From: Trichosphaerium sp. ATCC 40318
Lineage: Eukaryota > Discosea > Flabellinia > Trichosidae
Reading direction: 5' to 3'
Assembly (NCBI GenBank): GCA_038496445.1
Contig: JALMLS010000011.1
Coordinates: 1 to 64,000, forward strand
Length of the DNA stretch: 64,000 nt
Part shown: positions 11,251 through 21,911 of the stretch, piece by piece
How the letters are laid out: each line of letters begins with the position of its first letter
Position numbering within the stretch: the stretch's first letter is position 1
Notes under the pieces: model-generated
Told to the model about the DNA's origin: nothing
Databases searched by the model: none
Seen by the model: the letters and a program-made list of their open reading frames with translations, nothing else
Translations under genes and position numbers: made by a program

Positions 11251-12724
11251 ATGAGTGTAAAGGAACTACTAGGGTTTGTAAATGACAAAAACGCCAAGGT
11301 TACCTACAATTTACTTACTTGGTTGGCAATAACAATGTACAGGTGCGCAATACGGCCTTGGAGCATTTACTTGGCCTCAGTGCCACAAAGGACGGCAAAA
11401 GAATGCTTACTGCCGAAAAGGCAGCAGCTTCGCTTGTTCGTTTGATTGGTTCAATCGACGAGGTATGTAGCGTGGTTTTTTCTTTATTTTCTCCTTTTTT
11501 GACCTGGCTGTCTACAGGAAACGCATGTAACCACAGTAAAATGCTTGATAAATATGTCTGACGATGGTTCCACTCTTAAAAGTTTGCTACAACATAAAAC
11601 GGTCTCCCGTCTCATGGATTCGATTCTGGTACTATCCTATAGTACCTCTATCCTACTCACTACGTCAAGGAAGCAAATGAGAATACTTTGTTAAATTACA
11701 ATTTCATGTTGCTCTCGAACATTACACGCGATGAGTTAGGCGTCATTAAACTGCTACAGGTGAGTGTAATTTTTTTTTCTGCCCTTTTTGGCTTTTAAAT
11801 TTCACGTTCATTTCTCTCATTGCCCAAAAACACATATCCTAAGCACTACTTGAGGTTGACGGCGCTCTGGAAGGTTACTTTTTGAGACAAATATTGGTAA
11901 GATTCGTGTCAAAATTGGAACACATTACTGGCCTCGGACACGTCCTTGTAAATGCTACACAACATCCTATTGCGCGAAAAATACTTTTACAAGACTCTAA
12001 AAACGAATTAAAACAAATATTGAATTACATGGATGCCAAATATCCTGCACCATGCAAACTCGCTGCTGTATCTATTCTACGGAACTGTCTATTTGATGTT
12101 AGCAACCACGATATGTTGTGGAAAGACGAATACAATATATTGGCACCTTTGATGATGTTCTTCAGAGGGAACGATAAATTCACAGACGAGGTGCGTGTCA
12201 ATAAAATACAAAGTCTTGGCTTTTGCCTCTATGTTCGGCCCCTTATGAGCTCTTAGGAATTGGCCACGATGCCAGAAGCACTCCGTAAAGTACCAGAAAC
12301 TCAAGAAAGAGAGCCAAATGTTCAAGTTAGAAAGGCTGCATTAGATTGCATCCATTTGCTTGTTGCCACTACAAGTGGAAGAAAAAGAATCGAAACGTAC
12401 GGAAAAAAGCTTTAAATTTGCTTTGTAAAAGAATAATAACTGACATAATTTAGCTGTGGCGTGTACCCCCTTTTACGTCAGTATGATTTGGTTGAAGAAC
12501 GTGATGAATTGCGTCTTGGCGTCTTGAATATTGTACAAGAAATTAAGAGTGATTTTGTTCCATCAAAACACAGCCATCCGATTATCCAACCACCAAGTAT
12601 GAACAGAGTCTATGATAGGTACGCACATTAGTAACACTTGTTTACTTTATTATCGAATATCCTCACATTTGTTTTCAGAGATGCAGAGCTTGATGAGAAC
12701 GGCGAAGTGATAGAAGAACTTTAA
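11251..12724 (+). CDS. HGH1: HGH1 (FAM203) family armadillo-like protein
   Basis: The ATG at 11251 gives MSVKELLGFVNDKNAK. Removing a 46-nt intron continues as VRNTALEHLLGLS, the typical first helical repeat of HGH1 proteins. Later exons give MLLSNITRDELGVIKLLQ (about 11.7 kb), LGHVLVNATQHPIARKIL (about 11.93 kb), AVSILRNCLFDVSNHDMLW (about 12.07 kb), a segment on loss of a 'good' exon, VRKAALDCIHLLVATTSGRK (about 12.33 kb), and the end RDAELDENGEVIEEL with TAA at 12722-12724. Layout and motifs fit HGH1, a cytosolic ARM-repeat protein linked in yeast to folding of translation elongation factor 2; that role is known from the family and is not visible here. The gene is divergent from the EF-hand gene and convergent with the GT8 gene. 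Confidence 0.85.
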
Positions 12725-12895
12725 AGCTTTTTTTGTATTTTTTTTTTGTGATGGTAATTTTTTTGTACAAATAAACACAAACGTCATCTAGCCTGTTAGA
12801 GGTAGCACTATTCCTTTTTTTGCCCATGACTTAGCTATCTCTCTGTACTCTTCCCTGCCATCACTATTTAGTTGCACAAGTGTATGACACGTTAC

Positions 12896-14582
12896 TTACC
12901 ACCATTTTTTTTGAAAGTATTTTATCAATACATTTGGTCGTTTTTTCTCCTTTATTGTTTCCATTTTCTCTCGTTCTATCTTACTTTCATCAAAATCAAC
13001 AAACTCTTCCCATCTGTGATTGTGCTATTGATTGTATCATTAACTATAAAAAATGTAGGTGTCGTACTGGATGTGTCAAGTTGTTACCAGCTACAAAGAG
13101 ATTTAGTGACTCAAGTACAAAACAAAAAAAAATCAGTACCAAAATGAAAGTTACTGAAGTGTTTAGGCATATACATATCCTACAAGAGATTGTTTAAATA
13201 TAATATTTTACCAGTGTTAGTTAGTACCTTTGCACAACGAGGGAGCTATCATGGTAAAATTAATCACGTGATATTTGGATTTGATAATAACGTACGTTCT
13301 TTCCAACATTGTACATCATAGACAAGTAAAAAATTGCCCCTTTGCTCTTAAAATATGCATTAAGGTAAGATTGGTCGCCTTGTCCTCCCCACACTAATTC
13401 TTTGAAGCCTTGAACAAGAGAAGCGAATGTTTTCTTTGAAGGTACAAGTACCATGACGCCACTATTAAATGTTGCCAAGCAAATACATCTCCTATAAAAG
13501 TAGTTAATAAAACGGCCAGAATCGAAAGCTGTTGCGTTCTTATCACAGAATGGGCTCGCTGCAAGAACTCCTTCTTGAATAGGAGCGTCCCAGAGAGGAT
13601 TCAAATCTTTGAGAGCAAAGGTATCAGCGTCAAGGTAAACTAGTTTTTCGAATTCCACAAGTTCCCATATTCGCAATTTGGTAAATACCCATCTAGTTTG
13701 CAGTGTTGTTAGCAGTCGTGCCTCCATTTTACATGTTAAAACGTAGGCGTACTTTCTATCTGCTCTTATGACTCGCTTTGGTCTGTGAATAGGTACAACC
13801 GGCTACAGAGGTATTTTAAGTATGTGGAGATGTTCGACCTATTTCAAGTTCGTACTTTTTCTAGCACTTCAACCCTTCGTACTTCGACGCCGGCCTTCTC
13901 TAAAATAGTCTTCGAAGCTACGAAAATGGTGAACATACTTGATACCTCCATTTTGTGTCGTACAATCACTCAAATGAGTTGCTAATGCAATGATACGTTT
14001 GATTTTTGACAATGAACCTGTCTTTCGTAGGCGCTCTATCATGACAAGAACAAGTGGTACCTGAAACAATCACATGGTCAATTGTGGTGCATACCAAAAT
14101 TACTCACAAATTTGTCATGTGTGCATAACGTGACATAAGCCCTCTTAGGTGTTGGTTCTTTTGTAGGCTTCAATTTTTCAACGTATGTTTCCGTAGGTAT
14201 TTGCTTTGGTTTACTAAGATGTGAGTCACCTACTGTTGCTCAGCATGCGCACAATTACGACGCTCAGTACCTCTGCGCTCAATGATGTTGCGTCTTTGCT
14301 GCCTCATCTAGTGCAAAAAGGTTCAATGTGAGCGTTAAATTTTTATTGCCTTACCTCTTTCTCAGATAGTATTTGCGGGTAAGCCTCATCTTCGAAAGTA
14401 CAAAAATTACACACCTGAGGAAGCATAGGAATAGCAATCAAAACCTGTCGCAACGTGGTTAAAAAAAAACCACGGAAATATTAAGTTTTTATGAAACACG
14501 TGCGTACAAACGCAAGGCCAACAAATAGGGCAATAACCGTTAGGGCGTAAAGGGAGATACGCCTCTTACCGTACAGTGGCAT
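12896..14582 (-). CDS. GT8 family (glycogenin-like) glycosyltransferase with signal anchor
   Basis: The ATG at 14582 encodes MPLYGKRR followed by a hydrophobic stretch ISLYALTVIALFVGLAFV, a type II signal anchor. The catalytic domain begins with RAYVTLCTHDKFVPLVLVMI (14.15-14.07 kb). It continues with KLVYLDADTFALKDLNPLWD (about 13.63 kb), which contains the Mn-binding DAD (DxD) motif, then ATFNSGVMVLVPS and GGQGDQSYLNAYF, the standard GT8 order. After YNVGKN the frame can be read to a stop at 13260. However, small exons downstream yield FSNFHFAGNNLTHP, which fits the conserved HFxG segment near the end of GT8 domains, so the gene probably extends to about 12.9 kb. The signal anchor argues for a Golgi sugar transferase rather than cytosolic glycogenin. 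The 211 bp upstream are shared with the divergent KNL1 gene. Confidence 0.8.
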
Positions 14583-14793
14583 TAGGAGCGTCAATGGACC
14601 GAAATATATTATTCCTGATGATATATAAACGTAACTGCGAAGGTTTTGTTTTTTTTTGTACTTTGCGTTTTTGACTTTTTGCGTACTTTTTTTTTTTTTT
14701 AGCGGTTTGGTTTCCCGCGATTATAAAAATTCAAAAACAAAACGTTACAAACATTGTGTCCAGTTGGTACCTATAACGGTAACGTTCACAACT
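14583..14793. promoter_or_regulatory. Shared upstream region of GT8 and KNL1
   Basis: The 211 bp lie between divergent ATGs. The stretch has T-rich tracts on the plus strand (14643-14700), with no motif I can name. Confidence 0.35.
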
Positions 14794-17700
14794 ATGCAAA
14801 CGCGACGCAAAAGTATTTTGGCACCTAGAGATGTAAATCGCCATGAAAGCGCCAACAGTTCAGTGTACGCGTATATAAACCTCCAAAGGCCAAAAAACGC
14901 GCACAACAGCTATTTTGAATTTCTTTTCCGTCGTTCGTGTACTAATACCTGTTTCCAGTGGTAGGCGTATCAGTTTTTGTAGAGATATAGCAGAAGTACA
15001 ATACTTTGACAAAAAACAACCCACATCATCTCTACAAGCTTGTAAAAATAGGAGAAGATCACTCCCGAACGATAAGTATGAAACCGTTTTCTCTACGCGC
15101 AAAAAAAAAACCGCAACCGCTAATTTTTTTGAAAAAGGCTTCAAAAAATAAAACTGAACAGGCGTATGTCTCATGGAGACCGAGTCAACACTCTAGACAT
15201 AGATGGAGTTATGTCAGAAACAACGCAAACCGAAAATTCACCAACAGTGTACGCGAACATACAGCTACATACGCTTGGTTTTTGTTGCTCACGCACGCAC
15301 TTATAGATACAAATCTAAAACGTCGCTTGCTGCCATGTTTTCTCCTTCACCAGCTAAACAAGAGGAGTACGTAATACAACTCGACCGCATTATCTTTTTG
15401 TAGCTTTGTTTGTTTGCAATTAACGTTCATTTCCTAGAGTGTCGCATCACAGCCGCAGAAAATCAGTAGATATGGATATTACTAGCAATCAAGACTACAC
15501 TGAAGATTACGGTGTCAGTACAAATGTCAACACACCAAACAACTCGAGCAGACGTAGATCAGTCGCAATGGATATGACTGGCGATATCACAAATGTCTCG
15601 TTGTCTAATGAAACACGAAACACTTCTGTATCCATGGACATTACAGGCGATGTAGAAGATCTAGACGATTCTGCAAATTGGTAAATAAAATCAACAATCT
15701 TCTTTGTTGTTATTGACTATCTCGTAGGAGTGCTATAGATGGTTCCTTTTTTGATCCGAACCCAAATATGCTTCAAGATCGCTCTCCTTTACCAGATCGC
15801 CGTCTATCTACTATAGTAGACGACTGGTTTTTGGCTGAGCCTGGCAGTACTAGAAAAATCAAAGTTGGCGAATCTCCAGCCCAATCAGGCACTTTCACCC
15901 TTGCGTCTACCATCAATACAAAAGACCATTCAGAAGATATCAGAATTGCGCGCGAATCAACACCACGAGCAAGCGTATCGCGTCGTAAATCGACAGCAAT
16001 GACATTGACACCAACAGCGACACCAAAACAAGCCGTAGTACGTTGCAAACAACTTGAACCTCTTATTTTTTTTTCAAACTATTTAAATTGTACTTCCTCT
16101 AGCGTGTATTAAAACCTTTTTCTAGGCAGCCCTGAGTCGTAGAAAATCTGTTCCAATGGAGATGACAGAAGAATATGGCGTTGAAGAAGATCCTGCTGAC
16201 GACGATGAGCCTATACCTGACTTTATCAATCGCCCATCTTGTGCTGCGCTACTGGATACAACAGATGTGGATCAAGACCTTGAGATGGAGCTCAATAGTT
16301 CTCGTAGACGCTCTGTAGCAATGGCGCTTACTGGAGACATTACAGACGATATTGAAGCTGAGATACTTGCAGCTGGAGATTACGAAAGAAGTCGTAGACG
16401 TTCAATATCTAAAATGCTAGACAACAAATTGGATAGAGAAGTTGAAGAAGCTCTCATCGCTGCTACACCTAAAAAGCGACGTCTGTCGTCAGCTATTGGA
16501 TTGCGAAACCCTAACATTGAAGAGGAAGAAGAAGAGAAGGCTGTAGTTAACGCTAACAAGAGCAGACGTAAGTCTGTAGCGATGGACGTTACTGAAGATC
16601 TAGAACAAGTCATCTTGGAAGCCAAGGAAGAAAAACAAAAGTGTCGTCGTAGGTCTCTTAGACTTTCTCAAAAAACAGAAAATGAATCAAAGCCTGAACC
16701 TAGCAGAAGAAAGTCTGTAGCCATGGCTCTTACCGAAGATCTCGATCAAGTCATTGCCGAGGCTCAAGAGAAGGAAGAAGAGAAAGTAGATGATAGGCGT
16801 AAATCTATTATGGCAGCGCTTGCAGAAGACTTGGATGAAGTCATGGAAGAGGCTGAGAAAGAAGAAATTGCCAAGCCTCCACCAAGTAGGCGTAAGTCTG
16901 TAGCCATGGCCCTCACTGAGGACCTCGATCAAGTTATTGCTGAGGCTCAAAAAGAAGAAGAGAAAAAGACCGCTGCAAGCAGAAGAAAGTCTGTCGCTAT
17001 GGCTCTCACTGAGGATCTCGATCAAGTTATCGCTGAAGCTCAAAAAGAAGAAGAGAAAAAGACCGCTGCGAGCAGAAGAAAGTCAGTCGCTATGGCTCTC
17101 ACTGAAGACCTCGATCAAGTTATCGCCGAAGCTCAAAAAGCAGAAGAGAAGAAGTCTGTTGCAAGTAGAAGGAAATCAGTAGCTATGGCCCTCACCGAAG
17201 ACCTCGATCAAGTTATTGCTGAGGCGCAAAAAGAAGAAGAGAAAAAGACTGCTGCAAGCAGAAGAAAGTCAGTCGCCATGGCTTTGACTGAAGATTTGGA
17301 TCAAGTTATTGCCACTGAACGTGAGAGAGTTGAATCTCAAGAATCTGCAGCGTCTCACTTGTCTCTCCACTTGGACTACACAACCGAAGAAAACGATATC
17401 TCTTTGAATCAAAAGGAAGAACCAAAGGACTTGGGTCGTAGAAAGTCAATAAATATGGCACTCACTGAAGACCTCGAACAAATTATAAATGAAGCAAGGG
17501 AGGAGAAGGAAAATCAAGTAAAAGAGGAAAAACGAAGAAAATCTATCACACTTGCATTGTCTGGAGCTCTACAGAAGATAAACAACGAGGCTGATGCAAT
17601 TGAAAACTCGTCCCTTTCTCAAACGCAAAAAGTAAGTGCTACTGAATCTCTTGCCAAAGAGTACGACAATATCATCTCCCACGCTGAAGTCGAGAGAGAG

Positions 17701-20133
17701 AAAGCTGTTCGTGATACCAGCAGACGTAAATCAGTTGTTATGGCATTGACTGAAGATTTATCGCAAGTTATACAAGTCGCACTTAATGAAGAAGCAGTCT
17801 CCAACGCAGATAGTAAAAGTAGAAGGAAATCAGTTGCTATGGCTCTAACTCAAGACTTGGATCAAGAAATAGCCCAAGAACAACGGTTACAACAGTTTAA
17901 CGCCATGAAGAGCAGACGCAAGTCAGTAGCAATGGATGTCACCGAGGACTTGGAGCAAGTCATCGCAGAGCAAAAACGGTCTATGGGCCGCAGAAAGTCT
18001 GTTGCGATGGATGTCACTGAGGATTTGGATCAAGTCATCGCTGTTGCGTCTACTCAACGCGAGAGACATCTCAGGCGTATATCTGGGCTATTGGATGACT
18101 TTGAAGAACGTAGTAATGTCAACACGCCATTCAAAGCACCTTTCACGCCTAACGCTGCTCCTCCATCTTCTCGTAGGAAGTCTAACACTGTACAACACTT
18201 GCGTACACTTGCAGGCAACAGCGATTATGATTCCAAGTACTACACTGGTCACTCTGCCCAGAAGAGGAACAAATTGGTAAAACCAATGGTAAGCTTTTTT
18301 CTTAATGTTGGTTCTTTTTTCTTACCTTTGTTCGTTTTAGTTCGAATCTCCTGCACCAAGCTCCCCAAGTTTAACAATAAACTACACTTTAATGTTTGAT
18401 GATAAGCTTGAAAATGGAAGCAGCACTAAGCGTAGAAAGGTTAGAGCAGGTACACCAGCACGAAGAACGCCACTGAGAGATACTTGGAAGTCTCCTGGTC
18501 CTTCAGATGGAAGTGTAAGGTGGTCTACACTTGCGCGTGAGATGAAGCTCTTCCCTGAACGCCCTGCTAAGACTGTAAAAGATATCAGAGAATTCGAGAG
18601 TGCGTCACTACAACAATTTCTTTGATTTCTTTTTTTCCATCCACACGTTCTCTTCGTATTCTTTCTCTAACACTCATTCCAAGGCCACCGTGAACCAGAT
18701 GTTCTTCAAAGATTTATGGTGAGCGCTGTACTAAAGCCACAGATGAAAGTACACCAGAGCGCTGCTCGCAACCTGAGGAAAGACAATGATAAATTGCGTG
18801 AAGAAATCAAAAGGCTGACAAGACAACTCAATAACAATGGTTGTGAAGCTTTTGAACAATTACAATCAGCAGATCCAGAGGATATGGCTGTACTCAAGCG
18901 TCAAATGACTTTTATTGCAAACAAGGCTGAGGTAGAAGCCAAAGAAGAGATCAAAAAGTACATCCTCTTTTGTTTTTTTTTTCCCTCCTTTCACTCATCC
19001 TGACCGTTTTTTGCTAGGTTGAAAATGGCCGTTCAGGATCGTGTAGAGGCTCTTGTTATGTGCGAACATGAAGCACTTGCGAATACATTCGAAGTTATGA
19101 AACTAGACGAACAACATGCGATGCAAAGCGAGAAATCACTTGAAGTTGATGCTAACTTGTGGGTATCACAAAGTGCTCTAACCCACACACAAAGTACTGT
19201 CAAGCGTCCGCCACGTACTCGACAACAGAATCAAGTAGTTCCTAATACACGAGACGACTTAAAAATCGAATTGTTGGTACGTTTACAAACGTCGTATTTC
19301 TCAAAACTTTCAACTTTTCTCACTCATCCTCAGGAACGTTTGCTTGGTTGGAGGCCTGTTAAAGTGAGTGATACATTTGTAGAACATGACTACGGAAATG
19401 TGCTACGACTAAGGATGAGTATGGACCGTGAGGCCCTTCTCGATGTAATTGAGCGTGCAACTGTTACCATCTGCACTGGCTACATGGATGACAAGCCAGA
19501 GATGTTCAGAAGAAGCGATATTGCTCTCCTTGAAGGTCTTCTAGCAAACTTGGATCCATTGAGCTACTTCAGGCGTGTGCAGGGTGGCACCAGGAGCCAA
19601 AGATTTAAAACTGGTTTCGACGTGCGCAGCTGAGTTTGATTTCTTTTATTTTTTTACTCTCCTTGATTGAATCTTCTCTAACGCCGTATAGGCTTTATCT
19701 GGAGCATTAACACGCATTGTAAAGATAGAAAGGGAAGTACAAAGGATGATTTCAAATCCTTCTGGTCTAAAGGTATCTAAGCGTGGATCTTATATGGATG
19801 AGAACACAAAAGAAGTTGGCGCTTTTATCAAACTCACATTTTCAAAACGAAAATCACGCAACTTGTTTGCTGTAGAGTTCCGTGTCACACGTGATTATCC
19901 TATTGTACCACCAAAGGTTATTGTGCTATCTGCATACGGTAACGTACGTACACGTGGCTTTTTGTAGATAATTTGTTATTTTCTTTGTTAATTCTGTTTT
20001 TCTTACTTTTTTCTAGCTTACAAAACCAGTTGTACAAGCCAAGGTAAATGAGATTATTTCCAGAATACCAGGTCAAATAATTATGCGCACAATTGCTGAA
20101 GGATTGGATCGGTTTGTTGCAGAATCAAAATGA
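14794..20133 (+). CDS. KNL1/Spc105-type kinetochore scaffold with RRKS-MELT array
   Basis: The ATG at 14794 starts MQTRRKSILAPRD, resembling the N-terminal SILK-type PP1 site. Splicing 14864 to 14959 gives GRRISFCRDIAEVQYF, matching the KNL1 RVSF PP1-docking segment. From about 15.45 to 18.05 kb the protein holds some 18 intact repeats of the form RR[KR]S-x-x-M-x-[LIVM]-T, mostly followed by EDLDQVIAEAQ. Several decayed units also occur (KMLD, RLS, AALA, LALS). M-x-[LI]-T is the MELT core that Mps1 phosphorylates to recruit Bub3-Bub1 in known KNL1 proteins. The C-terminal part (18.4-20.1 kb) starts LFPERPAKTVKDIREFE. Coiled coil follows (NLRKDNDKLREEIKRLTRQL), then two segments consistent with the tandem RWD fold (LLGWRPVKVSDTF; AFIKLTFSKRKSRN...VTRDYPIVPP), ending TGA at 20131-20133. 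This C-terminus would bind the Mis12/Ndc80 complexes. Introns are about 50-95 nt. Confidence 0.9.
14963..14977 (+). other. PP1-docking RVxF-type motif (RRISF) of KNL1
   Basis: The codons AGG CGT ATC AGT TTT encode RRISF, immediately followed by CRDIAEVQYF. Its place near the N-terminus, after the RRKSILAP segment, is where KNL1 proteins recruit protein phosphatase 1. The Ser inside the motif is a likely Aurora-type regulatory site by analogy. Confidence 0.75.
16885..17311 (+). repeat. 93-bp tandem repeats coding for 31-residue MELT units
   Basis: Units begin at 16885, 16978, 17071, 17164 and 17257. The spacing is exactly 93 bp, so each unit is 31 codons: SRRKSVAMALTEDLDQVI, then AEAQKEEEKKTAA or a close variant. 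The fifth unit diverges after IAT. Differences are mainly at synonymous positions (AGA/CGT, GCC/GCT, GAC/GAT), which shows expansion followed by drift under protein-level constraint. Older units lie on both sides. Confidence 0.95.
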
Positions 20134-20342
20134 GGTTAATTGAATGCAAAAAAAAAAAACCAAAACGTCAAAATATCACATTGTGTGCTTGCTTGTATTT
20201 TTAACTCTGTACATAAACTTGAAAGCATTAATCTAGTATTTCTTTACTTATGTCTTCGTCTTTGTTTATCTCTGTATCACGTAGTGTTAAAATATGATGC
20301 TTAACAGGCAACTACAGAGTTATAACTTTGTTGTGTTTTGAT
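20134..20342. other. Convergent 3' intergenic region
   Basis: The stretch lies between the KNL1 stop and the end of the minus-strand F-box remnant. It is A/T-rich with no coding signal. Confidence 0.4.
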
Positions 20343-21559
20343 TTACCAAATGTACACAGAATACAACTTGGCATTGTTGTTTTCGTTTACAACTATGACT
20401 AATTCTTGTCCTTCTCCTTTCTTGATTATCCCAAGTTTTATAAACTTACCTTTACTACTCAGCCCCTCCACGTTTAGCTTTATGCCCTTGCTCTTAGGAT
20501 ATCTACTATTCTTTTCTGGCTGTTTAAAAAGCCATAGCTCAGGAAACTTGTAGTTTTTTAATAACAATATATTACCATGGCTATCAACCTCAAAGTCGCG
20601 GTACTGCCTCATCTGCCAAAACTGTATTAATGCCACATGTGTTGGTGACTCTGCACCATCAGTAATGTAGATGGTCTTTTCGTTATTGTACTCACACATT
20701 TGTTCGAATATCTTCCCATTTCTACACAACAATTTTTGTGTTTTGTTACTAAAATAAAACTTACGAGAAAATACATCCAACTGACTTGTTGCATATATCT
20801 CCCCTGTTTTTATAGTAGCTATTCTATTCGCTTCAACCAATTCTGGCGATACTGGTACATCGATATGGTTAATTCGCAGAAAGTAGTGATTATTAAAAGC
20901 CAAAAATAGACCATCACTTAGAGCAACAATTTGGCTCATCAAGATGTTGTGGATGCAATATTCCATTTCTCCCGTCTCAATATCTATCTTACAGAGCGTT
21001 TGGGGTACTTTGTCCAATATATACAGATGATTCTTCGTCGCTTCAATGTTTTCTATTGGAGACCCAAAATTTTGAAATTTCTTGATGATTTTGCCGTTTC
21101 TTATTTGTAGGATTGTTCTGTTTTTCCATAAGAATATCTAGATACATAAGGCATATTCTTTTAAAACCAAAGACCGTACATTGTCTCCGTTCGTTACTAT
21201 TTTCACGTGTTGTCCTTTCTGTGTAGTAAAGAACGTTTTGTACTTGATTTCAACATCTGGGGACAGTATTGGTCGCATTTCGCGCGTTAGAAACTCCTTT
21301 TTTGTATTATTAGCTGACTATTGACGCTACAACTGTTTAACAGTACTCTTCCATGCACAGTAGCTTCAAAAGCCCGTTTTAGAGACTTTGATACAACTCT
21401 ACAACGCAGCTGTGAAACAGGCGGTATAAATGAAAGTATATGTTCCAGCATCTCAAGCGGCACTCCTAATAGAAGAGCACGTGCCATTGCAACGACCTGA
21501 GAGCAGTAGGAGCAATGGGCACTAAGCTGACATGACTTATCATTTTGACCAAATTGCAA
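20343..21559 (-). pseudogene. F-box protein gene, probably disrupted
   Basis: The N-terminal part reads VPLEMLEHILSFIPPVSQLR followed by CRVVSKSLKRAF, a clear F-box. That frame stops at 21287 (IQKRSF then TAA). The downstream coding continues in the +1 frame (KKEFLTREMRPILSPDVEIK), suggesting a frameshift near the A6 run at about 21.3 kb. A second break, an in-frame TAG, follows LVLKEYALCI at about 21.14 kb. Then a long frame runs to 20343 with repeated strands such as IYILD, FLAFNNHYFLRI and GNILLLKNYKFPELWLF, resembling a beta-propeller or NHL-like C-terminus. No splice sites rescue both breaks. Either the gene is decaying or the assembly has errors. An intact version would be an SCF ubiquitin-ligase adaptor. 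Confidence 0.55.
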
Positions 21560-21911
21560 AGTTGTTACAAACCATTTCTTATGCGCGTCATTGCCCGGGT
21601 CCTTTATCAGTCTAGCTCATTTGGAAGGTGTAAACATTGTGAGATTCTACTATTTCAATGAGTTGGCTTAATAACGGAATGACACACAAGACAAGAATAA
21701 CATATGCGAAAAACTGGCTTGTTACTTTATCTTGTGGAGAAACTAGTGATTTTATTGGTTTCTTGAGTACTCCCAGCGTACATAGCAATAGCGTGCTGGT
21801 TTTAAACTATACTTTAGGCTTTTTATTGCTGTCACAACATGTTGAGTTTGCCATTCTCTTTTCGTTTGTAGCTGAAAATAGAAAGTGAGCACGAGTAGTT
21901 TGTAAATAGTT

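Noticed and set aside
12872-13197. Plus-strand hydrophobic frames suggesting a membrane protein
   Set aside because: The opposite strand carries better exons (FHFAGNNLTHP) of the GT8 gene. The hydrophobicity comes from T-rich introns.
13260-13262. TAA as the true end of the GT8 gene
   Set aside because: A GTACGT donor lies just before it, and downstream exons restore the conserved HFAG segment.
16380-17043. Minus-strand frames inside the KNL1 repeats
   Set aside because: They are antisense shadows of the tandem repeats and encode no independent domain.
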